The notes beneath the pieces were generated by a model. That model was given only the letters and a program-made list of their open reading frames with translations. It was not told the origin of the DNA and made no database searches. Made by a program: the position numbers and the translations under genes. Source: Adiantum capillus-veneris (taxonomy: Eukaryota > Streptophyta > Polypodiopsida > Polypodiales > Pteridaceae). Taken from it: a stretch of DNA of 60,000 bases. Positions 31,691 through 43,379 of this stretch are shown in pieces (positions within the stretch are counted from its first letter, which is position 1; each line of letters opens with the position of its first letter). The stretch lies in the NCBI GenBank assembly GCA_014529385.2, contig CM043970.1:65060496-65120495 (forward strand). Direction: 5' to 3'.

Positions 31691-31706
31691 ATCGGCCCAG
31701 TTAACA

Positions 31707-31965
31707 TCCACGAATATCACATTGTTTTGAGTCAGGGACCGGGCTTGTCGATCCTATAGGTTCTTGGGTGATCACCGATGAGAGGCGCACCACATATCTC
31801 ATTTGATATTATTTTTACTTTGACCAGCCACTGTGGGCGCCCATGTGTGAATGGGTCAAACTCTTATAAAAGGTCTATTTTGACCTAAAATCATTATTCT
31901 CTAAGGTGTAAGCTAAGAAGTTCTCTTGCTCCATCTCTGTCTCCTTCTCCTTTGTGTGCTCATAG
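31707..31965 (+). promoter_or_regulatory. Possible promoter portion of LTR F
   Basis: TATAAAA at 31865-31871 followed by a CT-rich stretch (31915-31960), as in the R-U5 part of plant LTRs. No gene follows. Confidence 0.35.
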
Positions 31966-31981
31966 GTGTGTGTGTGTGTGT

Positions 31982-32051
<70 letters not shown>
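31966..32051. repeat. (GT)n microsatellite
   Basis: About 86 bp of GT, interrupted once by GCGCACG near 31983-31990. Confidence 0.96.
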
Positions 32052-32053
<2 letters not shown>

Positions 32054-34320
32054 AAGTATGAATCCCTTCATAATTGAACCATACTTAGACAATTGTATTA
32101 CATAATATATTAAATAACAATATTTTAAAACAAAATTTCATAAAACCCAATTAACATTTCATATACAGCAATACATCATTCTGTATCTGATGGATAATAC
32201 AGTTATTTAGATCAAAAATTTGATCTCTAATCATTACAAATTGATATCTCAGTGTTGTATCGCTATGTGTTCACCCTTTGGGATGAGCTTCCACTACATC
32301 TACATGGAGAAGGATCCAGCTGTTACCTACATCCATACAAAAACATTCACTTAGAACTGGCTATGTTTGTGTGTATTGCAGGTGTCGACATTGGATCCAG
32401 TTGTCATCCATGTCACACCTATAGACCTAGTTTACAGCCTACCCTTAGGATTGATCATTAAGTTGGACTTTTAAGTAAGATAACCTTTGATTGTCCAATC
32501 ATGTGTATCCCAATATCCATTGAGTTTCCCCAAAGAAATGATGTTAATGACTACTACCATATATGATGCAGATACCTATGTATTTTCAGTAATTTTGGTT
32601 CAAAGATCATTGTAGACTTCCTGACCAAAATCGGGCAGCATCTCCCTTGTAATCCGATTACTATTTCAAATCCTCAGTTTATGACATCTCTCAATGAGAC
32701 CCTCACAAGCGGTTTACGGCATCATTAATGAAAAAACCATGTATGTCATGTGTCAAAACCTAGCAATACATCACATGTCACTAGCACATATAACCATCCT
32801 TAAAAATCTGGTAGCATCTTGTTTGTATCTCAAAAAGGTTTCAGAAAAACATATCCTTGATTACTTTTATGTCTATTTGTTATGTAATGAGAATTGATCC
32901 CACAAAACACAAACCTATAGTTATCATAAACACCTTGTAAGACTATGAATAAAATGACTTTGATTGAGGAATCCTATTTCTTTAAGTTTACCCAATCACA
33001 CAAGTAAGAAAGTTATAAGATATTTCCCACATCCCATAATGATGTTTGTCATCCAAATTTAGAATAACTAGTCTTACAGAAGCAAGTAAGACAGCATCCC
33101 CAAAATGGCATGCGTTTATCTCAATATGTAAAAAACCAATGCCGCCTGACTAACCAAATTCGGACAGATTCTTGCTTGTAAATAGAACAATTCTACAAGC
33201 CATTCATTTATGCCAATCAAAGAGAATAAGATCTCAGTATGTAAGGTTAACATTGTCTGTCTGACCAAATTTGGATAGCATCTTGTTTGTAAATTGAACA
33301 AAATTTCAAAATTTCAGTATGTGCCATCTCATAGTGAGACCCTCCATGGGAGGTTTACGGCTTACATTCTTCGCATACACCCAAGTTCCTTTTTTAATTT
33401 ATGAAATCAAAAAGTCACTAAAGCATAGCTTTTTCAATGCATTAAAAGAATACCAACCCTTTCCTCACTTCCTCATAAGGTAGTTTATAAGTTTATGCAT
33501 TTTGCAAAATGAACAATTGTATAAAAAATCTAGATTGCTATCTTTATCGAGACACTCTAAGATAGATTTTAAGGCTAGTTCAACACGTGTTTTTTATCCT
33601 GGAATGTATCTTTATAACTTCAATGTTTTTTTGGACTCATCATTCTTCATACAGAACCACCAGGCAGTGTATCATAATGATCACAGTATTAAAAAAACTT
33701 TAAACGACTTAGCATTCTGGGTATGTCTATTAACAGATTCCAAAATCATGACTATCTTGCATATAACCAAATTCTAAGTAGATTTATGAAATTTCGGCAG
33801 CATCTCCCTTGTATTTTGAATAAAGTTTCAAAAAATCTCCAAAAACCCATGCCATCTCACCAAGAGACCCTCACAGGAGGATTAAGGTCCAAGTCACCTT
33901 ACCATAATTCTTTTAAAATTATATTCCCTTATGATGGTTTGAAGTCCTGAAAGAATTATACTTCCAATGCATGAAGCATTAAAAAAAATCATGATATGCC
34001 AAAATCCTCACGTAACCGCAACCCAATTTGATAGCCTTTCCTCTTTAGAACAAGATATCCTTAAAAAATGGTGCCATCTTTCTCAAGATTTTTCAAGGGA
34101 TGTTTAAGGCGAAGACATCTTGACAAACCCACAGTACCATAAACGAGATTGATATAGTTCCTATGTTTCTTATGCACAACATAAATCAATTTTCCTACAC
34201 ATCTCCCAATTTCTAGAAGCATTGAGCTAAAAATATTCATATGTACTATTAGTGAACATAGTTTGTTCAAGACAAATTACTCTATACAAAGCATGAACAT
34301 CAATCATGACCAGATTCTAA
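32052..34320. repeat. Non-coding region with degenerate dispersed motif copies
   Basis: No gene. Two linked motifs recur. One is GGCAGCATCTCCCTTGTA-like, at 32633-32652, 32810-32827, 33162-33181, 33273-33292 and 33795-33813. The other is GAGACCCTCAC-like followed by GGTTTACGGC, at 32696-32720, 33335-33362, 33863-33888 and, weakly, 34084-34110. The best copies (32621, 33261, 33790) span about 100 bp each. Confidence 0.55.
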
Positions 34321-34439
34321 ATAGGTGAATTGGCACCTACCTGTGTAGGCGGTTGTTGCATATTTCCCTTATGGTAGATAGAGATCCTGTTGTTGCAGAT
34401 CATGCATGACCATTGAGACAGAGTTGCGTGACTCATGTC

Positions 34440-35160
34440 TGGGTGTTAAAGCTGAAAACGCAAGGAAAGCAAGTGCTCAGAGAAAAAAACGCAGCCCCAT
34501 TATTCTGAGAGCGCAGCAGAGAGAAGGCTCAATATTATACTATTGAGAACAAAAGAAAGGGGCCACCTCATATATAGCCCGCGAATATATGCTCCTTAGT
34601 CCTCATGTTGAGAGTGTAGCTAAGGGATAACGAGCCAATGAAAGGGGACCAGATGCACCCCAAGATATTATATAATGGAGCACAACCACTCAATCCGAGA
34701 CAGCCTCCTAGACATAGGGGCCTCTTAAGCATAGGTATGTCACTTAGTCACTAGATCAGACAGAGTGAGGGCGAACCAGATAGACTGAGAACAAGGATAG
34801 GGTATGTTATAGGCCACGGTATCGGCCAGCATGTGCAACAAAGAAAGAACCGCAGGCTTGTTATAGCCAAACAGAGTCGACTCCCCCTTTTTTTGGAAAA
34901 ATCCCAAGTTAGGTAGACTCCAGCTCATCAAAGCTAGAAGTTTTAAAACCAAACCATGTGAAAACTGCCAAATTGGCTAAGGGTTGGCACTCTCAGAGAA
35001 AGGACTTGTGATTGTAAAAAGAAGGCTTCCATGTGCACTTCAAAGTATGGGTGTTAGTGCTTGAGAACGCAGAGAAAGGACGAGTACATATAGAAGGACT
35101 CGCAACCTCACCACTTCTAAGAACGCAATCGAGAGAAGGATTTACCAAAAGAACTATTGC
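34440..35160 (+). repeat. Diverged direct repeat pair
   Basis: GGGTGTTAAAGCTGAAAACG at about 34440 and GGGTGTTAGTGCTTGAGAACG at about 35048 begin two segments of about 110 bp with the same layout (AACGCAG, GAGAGAAGG, ACTATTG). They are about 607 bp apart. They might be old LTR pieces; no other support. Confidence 0.4.
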
Positions 35161-35464
35161 ATATTCACTAACTGACACCAGTTAGGTATCCCATGAATGA
35201 GCCACAGTTTAGGTAGGTCACATGTAGGCACGGTTGTTCACAACCCCAAAATAGGAAAAAATTAAATTTAAATGTAGAGGTTTTAAAATTCCATCATGTG
35301 CTATCCGAGTAGGGAGGAGTCACAAGGGGAGAACTACGAATGAAGACTAATGGGAAAATGAGAAGAAAAGTTTAAAAGGGCTGAAAAAAAGATAAACCCC
35401 GCAGTAAAATCCCAACTTGTGAGGTAAAGCATCACTATCCCTTCATCAAAGGAGGGTCGGTTCA

Positions 35465-35562
35465 TACCAAGTTAGTGTAGGTACTCCATCTCTTCACGGG
35501 AGACTCATCTTATTACCAAGTTAGTGTAGGGTTTCCATCTTGGTACAGGAGATATCGAGAAT
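35465..35562 (+). repeat. 49-bp tandem duplication
   Basis: TACCAAGTTAGTGTAGG starts at 35465 and again at 35514; the following CCATCT and GGAGA are shared. Confidence 0.75.
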
Positions 35563-35621
35563 GAGGTTACCAAAGAGGGAACAAGTCAGCCCAGGTTTAG
35601 TCCAATAATTGTCAACTAGAT

Positions 35622-35747
<126 letters not shown>

Positions 35748-36118
35748 GAGCATTGCGGTGGCATCGGTGTTGGCGTCGATGTGGTTGAGCACGGCATCGA
35801 CGGCGGCTCCTTCTTCTTCACAACATAGGATCCTTCACGACAGAAGCATAAAGCGGTGAGTGACACCCCTCTGTCCCTTTGATCTTGCTAGGCTCTTCCA
35901 GTTGTGTGTTTGTAGCCTTTCAAGGCTCGCACATAGTGCACAGGTAAGTTCCCAGCTCTGACACGTATGGCAAAGCGTACACTGCTGCTATATTAGAAAA
36001 ATATATGTTTACCATTCAATTCTTTCTTCGTCGATTGTCTATAGCAGAGCACCACAACCACACACTCTCTACTCTTCTCTACTTGCCTATACTCTCTGTC
36101 TCTCTTAATTGATTTCAA

Positions 36119-36367
<249 letters not shown>

Positions 36368-36523
36368 ACACACATATTCACTCACACTCAAATATATACA
36401 CAATTAAGAAATGTGGTCTCTTCAGTTAAAAATAATAAACTGTCGATAATATCTTATCGAATAAAAATTACATAAAGTCTATGTAGGTTTGAAATTACAA
36501 TAAGGTTCTGGGAAATTACTCAA

Positions 36524-37289
36524 TCAAAAAGAGTTTGATAGACTTGTTATAAGTTTGTCTATGGTAAAATTTATAATTCCTCGCTCAGGGGATGGTTCAA
36601 CAACATCTTTATGTGAAGTGGTAGTATCATCTGGCAAAGGTCCATACAATGATTCATATCATTGAAGCTTTGCTTGTGCATCACTTAAATCTATTTCAAG
36701 ATCAAGAATACGGCCATGAAGCATGTCTGGTGTTTCTCCTTGGCTGGCAAGGTCTTGTCCTTGGCTGGCTAATTCAATCAGTGTTTCTGACTCTTCAGGA
36801 AGTAAAACAATAGGACGCTTGCGAGGAGGCATTGGATTATTTGCATTGCGTGCTGCCACCTTTTCTGCAATGCATCCACGTCCAACGCCAGCAATGCTTG
36901 GACGATCTGACCAATCCACTCTCTTCAGCAAAACATATCGAACATAGCATTGCTAGATAAAGTAAATTGCTACTTGGTTGTTGTTTGGTAGGCATCTCTC
37001 TTGTCGTATAAACCTTTGCAGCAATACACGTGCCAGTCCTTTATGTTGCAAATCAGAGAGCTTTAACAAAGCTGTATCTTTTGCATTGCCACTTATTTGA
37101 AATAGTTGATGGCGTACAAAGTGATTAGGGAAAGCTTTTTGCACTCTTTAAGGGTTAATGATTCGCCCTGCAGCTCAGATTCGTCTTCTTCAATGTTGGA
37201 AATAGTAGAAAGATCTGCTTGTCCACATCTAACTTGTTCTTCTTTAAAAATTGCATGAGCTTCAGCGTGGTTGAGTTCTTCTTCCATAT
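36524..37289 (-). pseudogene. Unrecognised protein-coding block 2
   Basis: From ATG at 37287 (preceded by a CAG, as at a splice acceptor) the minus strand encodes an acidic stretch (MEEELNHAEAHAIFKEEQV), then after a one-base shift at 37147-37149 a basic one (KAFPNHFVRHQLFQISGN, GLARVLLQRFIRQE). A TAG at 36953-36955 is followed in the same frame by KRVDWSDRPSIAGVGRGC and PMPPRKRPIVLLPEESETL. A TGA at 36659-36661 follows, and then 44 more codons with protein-like composition (YGPLPDDTTTSHKDVVEPS) to a final TGA at 36524. Three breaks in about 250 codons leave otherwise clean coding sequence. I recognise no family and no retroelement motif. It may be an exon or exons of a dead host gene together with block 1. 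Confidence 0.55.
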
Positions 37290-37453
37290 CTGCATATCAG
37301 GTGAACATGTCATTACTTTTAAATACCCATTCAATTAATTTGACATTGGAAAATATATCGAATGACAAACATAGAATTTTTGCTCAATTAAACATACAAT
37401 TAAATCTGACACCAAAAGTAAAACAATGATGAAATCATGAGACTGCGTTTTCA
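37290..37453 (-). other. Interval between the two coding blocks
   Basis: 164 bp, AT-rich, ending (minus strand) in TATGCAG next to block 2. This is compatible with an intron, but no clear donor is visible. Confidence 0.35.
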
Positions 37454-38164
37454 TTAATCATCAACTGGTCGTAAGCCAGATGTCATTACAATTTTGTAAC
37501 CCACTCTATGGACACCATTTAAACATAAGGAGAGATCAAAAGCATTAGGCCAGGTTTTGGGGTGAACGTGCTTGCCGCTTTCAAGATGAGCAAGTACATT
37601 ACTCAAAAAATGGAGTTTGGATATTGAAGACGGCTGTGTCGGGTAAAAGGTGTAAAATAGGTGGTAGCTGAGAGAGGTCTAATGCAGCAATGGATGACGA
37701 TGCAGGCTCTATTCTAAGAAGGATTTTTGGTTCCACAACAGCTTCAGAAGAGCTGGCTTCCACTCTTGCACGCTTTGCTGCTCTTTCTAACTTTTCCTTA
37801 CTCTTGAACTCCGTATAAAGCTGTTGCGCAAGATGTATGCGCTCAGCTATGTTTGGCAAGGAAGTAATTGCAGGATTTTTCAGTTCTTGAAAGGTTTTCA
37901 TGATCTTTCCAATGGTTTGTTTGACCATGTTTACTAAAGCACCTAATGTCAGGAGGGCTATGTCAAAAATAGCTGGTGCAAACTCTGCCTGGAGCTGCTC
38001 AAACACAAACTTGGTCAGAGTCTCTGTAAGCTGATAAAAATGCTCCGGAGCAACTGGGTTTAAACAACGCCTAATCTCTACCTCTTACATGTAATGAAAG
38101 TGTATCACAATCACTTCGGAGACAAACTTTCGTTGATGTTTCGCTAGCTTCGTGTCTGCCATAT
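37454..38164 (-). pseudogene. Unrecognised protein-coding block 1
   Basis: After a T-rich stretch ending ACAG, an ATG at 38160-38162 opens MADTKLAKHQRKFVSEV. A TAA at 38085-38087 falls where Gln would fit. The frame then runs cleanly through PVAPEHFYQLTETLTKFVF, a hydrophobic segment (FAPAIFDIALLTLGALV), a basic helix (KSKEKLERAAKRARVE) and LSQLPPILHLLPDT. A one-base excess in a run of six (37605-37610) shifts the frame. The other frame continues as VLAHLESGKHVHPKTWPNAF and GYKIVMTSGLRP to TAA at 37454-37456. Total is about 235 codons. No known domain recognised; the homopolymer shift could also be an assembly error. Confidence 0.55.
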
Positions 38165-38363
38165 CTGTATGACAAAATTATAAATTAAGAATCTTACGAA
38201 AAGATTATACACCATAGTAACATAGTTATTATATAATGAGTGTTAACCCTATATATATTAAATGATGATACAAATTTATTAAACAATATTAAATTATTGC
38301 AAATTAAAGAGAAAATCTTATGATTACAAACCACATTGTACGAATCGACCATGAAAATTAAAT

Positions 38364-38364
<1 letters not shown>

Positions 38365-38400
<36 letters not shown>
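38365..38400. repeat. (GA)n microsatellite
   Basis: About 36 bp of GA. Confidence 0.95.
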
Positions 38401-38406
<6 letters not shown>

Positions 38407-38605
38407 GCCAGGAGTGTGAGATGCTCTTAGCACAAGAACTGGACCCTGCTATGTGCAGAAGTGTGAGATGATGAAAGAACTTACATCTAAAGGATTGGAA
38501 AATTGTACATGTGAACAGCTTAGCTAGTGTGAGATATTCTTAGCACAAGTCCTGGATGTTGTTGTAAAATAGATTGATAGTTTTTATCAATCTAATTCCT
38601 GATAA

Positions 38606-39190
38606 AGTGTGTGGAACTCACAACACAAATATCAGCGGATAAATTAACAATTGCAGATGTAAGTTACCTATCGTGTGTGTTTACGTCCAAAACAACACCA
38701 AGTCATTTAATGATGAAAAATGATGTTCTTTTGGAATATGAAACACACGAGTAACTAGTATGTCACATTAAGATAAAGAGGGCATGAAAATATGCATCTT
38801 TTCACTCTTAATATAATGAGTGGTAACGCTTGTGTTTCTATGTAACACATATGACAGAAAAACTTAATCTAAAATTGTAAATTTTATAAGCTATTTCTAA
38901 TGGAGTGTGTGGAATGCACAACTCAACCATCAGCAAACAGCTCAACAATCTCAAATGTAAATCAATTGTTGTATATATCTACGTTCAGAGTAACACCAAG
39001 TCATTTGTTGATGATGTTACTACAGAAATAGAAGCACAAAAATAACGAAAGTCACATTAAGATGAAGAGGGCATAAAGTATGCATCTCTGCACTCTTAAA
39101 ATGATGAACGTTAATCTTTGTGATTCTATGTAGAATAATCAACAATGATTTACTTTAAGATTGTAAATTTTATAGGCCACTCTGAAGTGA
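38606..39190 (+). repeat. 298-bp tandem duplication, diverged
   Basis: AGTGTGTGGAA begins copies at 38606 and 38904. Shared landmarks include CACCAAGTCATTT, GTCACATTAAGAT, AAGAGGGCAT and GATTGTAAATTTTATA. A weaker trace of a third copy lies at about 38200-38260. Confidence 0.8.
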
Positions 39191-39470
39191 GAGGTGTAGC
39201 ATCATGCCTCCTACACTCCACGAGTCGACCTCTAATCCTAACTCATCTCTATGGTGAGAGATATACTACTACACCATACGAGTGAGAATCTAAATTTACC
39301 CTAAGCCTTCCCTGGAGTGAGTCATATAACTACACACCACGAGAAAGGAGACTATAAAGTTCTACACACCTCTGGAGTGAGCCATATGGCTACACACCAT
39401 GAAGTGGCCTACGAGCTGCAAGCCAACTTTGTGGTGAGAGTCGAAACTACTGCACCACACAAGTTTGGCA
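39182..39470 (+). repeat. 61-bp tandem repeat array, first copy
   Basis: Five degenerate units start at about 39182, 39247, 39309, 39370 and 39427. Each has (T)GGAGTGAG, a short spacer and CTACACACCA. The unit at 39370 contains the perfect palindrome AGCCATATGGCT (39380-39391). Same period and core as 53695-54065. Confidence 0.7.
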
Positions 39471-39648
39471 CAACACAAAAAAAAGTTAGTATTTACTGAA
39501 AATTTAAAAAATATACCTGAAAACCGCTGTAAACCGAAGAAGCTGTCGCTATCTGCTAATATCTCAAAAGCTCCAAGCTCTGTAAAACTCGCAAAAAGTC
39601 CAAAATGCTTTTCGATCGAATACGGTGAAGATAGTATATATATAGACT

Positions 39649-39694
39649 TTTTCGATCGAGATATTTTTCGATCGAAAAATATCTTGATCGAAAA
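39649..39694. repeat. 46-bp near-perfect palindrome
   Basis: Centred between 39671 and 39672 on TTCGATCGAA, with arms of 23 bp and one mismatched pair. TTCGATCGA also occurs at 39611 and 39651. Followed by CGGGTATTCGGGTATTATTCGG. Confidence 0.85.
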
Positions 39695-39804
39695 TTGTTT
39701 TACACGGGTATTCGGGTATTATTCGGAAATACGGCATATATTGATGTTTTATACGTATAATTTTTGTTATACGGACGTATAAATGCAACGCAACCCCATA
39801 ACCT

Positions 39805-40482
39805 CCAGATTGGAGCCTAGACCATTCAATGGGAACTTTGGATCCAAAGAAAAATTTTCTCTAGGGAGTGGTGTATGCAGTTGGGTCCATCATCTATCTG
39901 TGATACTAACCAATTGAGATTTCTCTCTTAATTGAGAATGATTGAAATCTTTCAATTGGCACGTTGCTTTGCAATAATGAGCCAGTATGCTTTGCCAATC
40001 ACAAATTTGTGAGTATCAATGATCCTTAGCAACTCTATATATGTCTTGGAAATGGCAACCACCTTCTCTATCTTTTGACAAAATCTTGGATTCTACACAG
40101 AGGACACACATTTTTGGACCACAATAAGAGGCCTGGATACTTTGAGATCCATAACTCCCATATTTACTATGCAACTCTTTCTATCAATGTTGCTTTTGTT
40201 CTTTGTATACCACTAAGAACATATAGGGAAATGGCAAAGCATGTAGCACAAAAAAATTTGTAGTGTTTTGTTTGGAAAAATAAAAGTGATTCTCCTATAT
40301 GAACTTCACCAGGTGGTTGGCTTCCAAAAATACTTGCTTTATACTAGTGCTTTCAACCAAATTCCTTTAGAGAAGGTTTAGAGAATGAGTGGCATAAGAC
40401 ACCCAAGTTATTTTAGGATAATTTTCTTGAATTGACAAGCCCACACTTTTAGATTTGCTACATTGTTAGCCACAATTGTAGA
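39805..40482 (-). pseudogene. hAT transposase remnant 1
   Basis: Reading on the minus strand from 40482 in shifting frames: IVANNVANLKVWAC, KITWVSYATHSLNLL (the DUF659 hAT core, corresponding to the usual CAAHCLNL), KQVFLEANHLVKFI, AISLYVLSGIQRTKA, then FCQKIEKVVAISKTYIELL and RWWTQLHTPL...LDPKFPLNG. The order matches the middle of plant hAT transposases. There are many stops and shifts, so it is long dead. Both ends are missing; no terminal repeats were identified. Confidence 0.7.
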
Positions 40483-41500
40483 AAAAGGTAAAGCTAAAGA
40501 AACCACTGAAGTAGATCAACCTTGTAAGTCAACTTTACCTTCAATGAGTCTCCACCAAATGTCCAATGTAGCCTCTACATCAAGAGCCACACCGTCAACA
40601 ATGCAATGGAAACCAAAGAAAAAATTTGATCAACCAAAATTTGCATCACAAAAAAGCCTTTAAAAGAAGCCGAAGAGAATCAACCAAGTGTTAGTATCCA
40701 AAGAGCACATCAAAGTCTGACCCATTTTGGATACATGAAGCACAAGTTCAACCTCAACAACAAAAGGTGATAGGTGGGTCACATCAAATGAGTCAGTCAC
40801 TGCTCATGGCCATTTTCAGGGAAACACCAATGTTTGGGCCAAAAAGCCTAAGGTAATAGCTTGCACTCAATCAAAGAGCTCTACAAAGAGAAAGCCGAGC
40901 TATTAATGGAAGACAAAAAACTAAATCAAGAGAAAGAACGATAGCAAAGAATGGCAAAAGCGATGACATTCAAAGAAACAAGCAGTATTGCAAGTATGGG
41001 TACCAAAGTCAGATATAAACCAAGCTACCCAGCAAAAAAAGGTGCAACAATGAATGATTCCGGTCAAGCTATTTGAGGCACAAGGATTTTATGAAGTTAA
41101 CACTCAAATATGGTTACAAAAGTAGTAGCTCAACCTAGAAGAATGAAGATCAATCATATACACAAAAATTGACCCAAAAGCAAGTAGTCACAATGAAGAG
41201 CCAATAGAAGCCAACCACAATTGAGGGTGCTACAACCTTCAGATGGATACCTCATCGTCTACTGTAAAAGCAAGGCTTCTACAATTGTAATGATCAGATA
41301 TGGATACCGAAGCCTAGTCTCCATCAAGCAAAAGCAGAAGAGCAAATGCCCAACACAAAGGTGGGTTCCAAAATATGTAGTGGGAAATAAATCACAAAGA
41401 GCCACACACATTGAAAACCACTTCACATGGAAGATAAAGGAAAGGCTCCATTTGTCCCTACTACAACCATAGAGTTGGTTTCACAAAGCAGTATCAACAT
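40483..41500 (+). pseudogene. Possible retroelement gag C-terminus with W-P-K repeats
   Basis: Short basic Gln/Lys/Ser-rich pieces share the motif Q-(V/I)-W-(V/I)-P-K: MQWKPKKK (about 40600), LQVWVPKSDINQA (about 40993), QIWIPKPSLHQA (about 41296) and RWVPKYV (about 41362). Frames change between them. It resembles the linker after Gag in some plant copia elements, but this is a weak match. Confidence 0.3.
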
Positions 41501-41813
41501 ATGGTAAGCAAGTCAAGAGGAGCTAAAGTATGCTAGCCTATTGGACAAAATGGTGGCATCCATAGACCAACAAAATGAAAGAGGCATAAATGTCCAAGAG
41601 CTTATGGAATTGGGTTTCTAGCCTTGAATAGGTATGTCCAAGTCTCCATTAAAAATACATGGTATAAGAGTCAGATTTGGGCAGCTAAGACACTAAATGA
41701 GAAAAGTGTTGGTCCCAAATCTTCAAGTAATATCTTCTCTAGTCTATGCATCTTTGCTATTCTAGATACTACTCAAGCTGGCGTATTTACATTGTGTCAC
41801 TCGTGCTGGTATA

Positions 41814-41859
41814 GGTGAGCATGAGTCTTACCAAACGGTGAGCATGAGTCTTACCAAAC
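41814..41859 (+). repeat. 23-bp tandem duplication
   Basis: GGTGAGCATGAGTCTTACCA starts at 41814 and 41837. Confidence 0.9.
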
Positions 41860-42116
41860 GGAGAGCGAACATTCTTGAGTAAAGAGAAAACCGAGCGACT
41901 TTCTCACAAACATTGAGCATAAATCCATGTGCTTTAGAACCTTTCTACATTTATTGAAGCTTCCAGTAAGATTATTCATGAGAAGTCTACAGTTGAATAT
42001 CCTTAGACATCAAACATTCGTAGTCATAGTTGTCCAAGGGATTTTGTAGTCAAAGTTCTCGAAGGGATTGAATATGTGTGGTTCAATCAATCCAAAGTTA
42101 TGGTCATTACAGGGAT

Positions 42117-42774
<658 letters not shown>

Positions 42775-42777
<3 letters not shown>

Positions 42778-43379
42778 CACGTATGAACTCTAGTGCAGAG
42801 GCCTTGTCCTCATCCCTCTCTTGCATGTTTGAGATGTGCAGAGGCTATTGACCAAGGATTGAAATAACGCTTGGCCATTGCACTGCACCATGAAAATATC
42901 CTTGAAGTTGCTGCCTCACATCACCTCCCTAACCCTCCAAAACGTCAGGCATTTGGGCTTCATCCTCCGTAGCCAGAGCCTTGCCATCTCAATCTCATTA
43001 GAAATGTGTATCTCTCACACTGGCTCTCTTGCGGATATGAGTATGAGGGAACACGCCATTGGAGATTCCATACAGACTCACACTGGCTCTCTTGCAAGCA
43101 CTTCTTGCGTGACATTGTTTACATGATGATGTAGGTTTTGTGATACCAATTTGAATGTAAATTGTGCATCATTGATGTGATTTTGTAATGAGGTCAAAGG
43201 AGAAGACACTGATGGGGGCTTTTCACAAGCCAAGCTCCCATACCCCTCTTCTCTCGTCCCCACCCCATGAAAACCCCCTCTTAGGGAGGGAGTGATAAAA
43301 GACATTGGAAAAAGTAAGAAAAAAATAAAGTATGATTATGTAAATATATGAGAAAGGTAAAATAGGCCACCTCATGCCT
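42775..43379. other. Non-coding region
   Basis: No gene seen. CTCACACTGGCTCTCTTGC occurs twice (about 43014 and 43077). Confidence 0.5.

Larger units (their letters stand above)
27513..31706 (+). repeat. LTR of element F, interrupted by element E
   Basis: Starts TGTTAACC at 27513. A matching inverted terminus GTTAACA ends at 31706. Without E (27712-31393) and one copy of the target duplication this leaves about 500 bp. A TATAAAA box lies further right at 31865-31871, so the LTR may instead extend towards 31960; the right border is uncertain. Confidence 0.5.

Noticed and set aside
31700-31706. GTTAACA as certain right end of LTR F
   Set aside because: It mirrors the start, but a TATA box lies 160 bp further right, where it would normally be inside the LTR. 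I keep it only as a possible border.
36524-38164. Stops repaired by RNA editing, as in fern or hornwort organelles
   Set aside because: The surroundings are nuclear retroelements, and frameshifts also occur, which editing of this kind cannot mend.
38606-39470. CRISPR-like array
   Set aside because: The repeats are head to tail without unique spacers, diverged, and in plant-type DNA.
39465-39782. 105-codon frame across the 46-bp palindrome
   Set aside because: Its Ile/Phe/Arg pattern follows from the palindrome and AT-rich DNA; no motif is seen.
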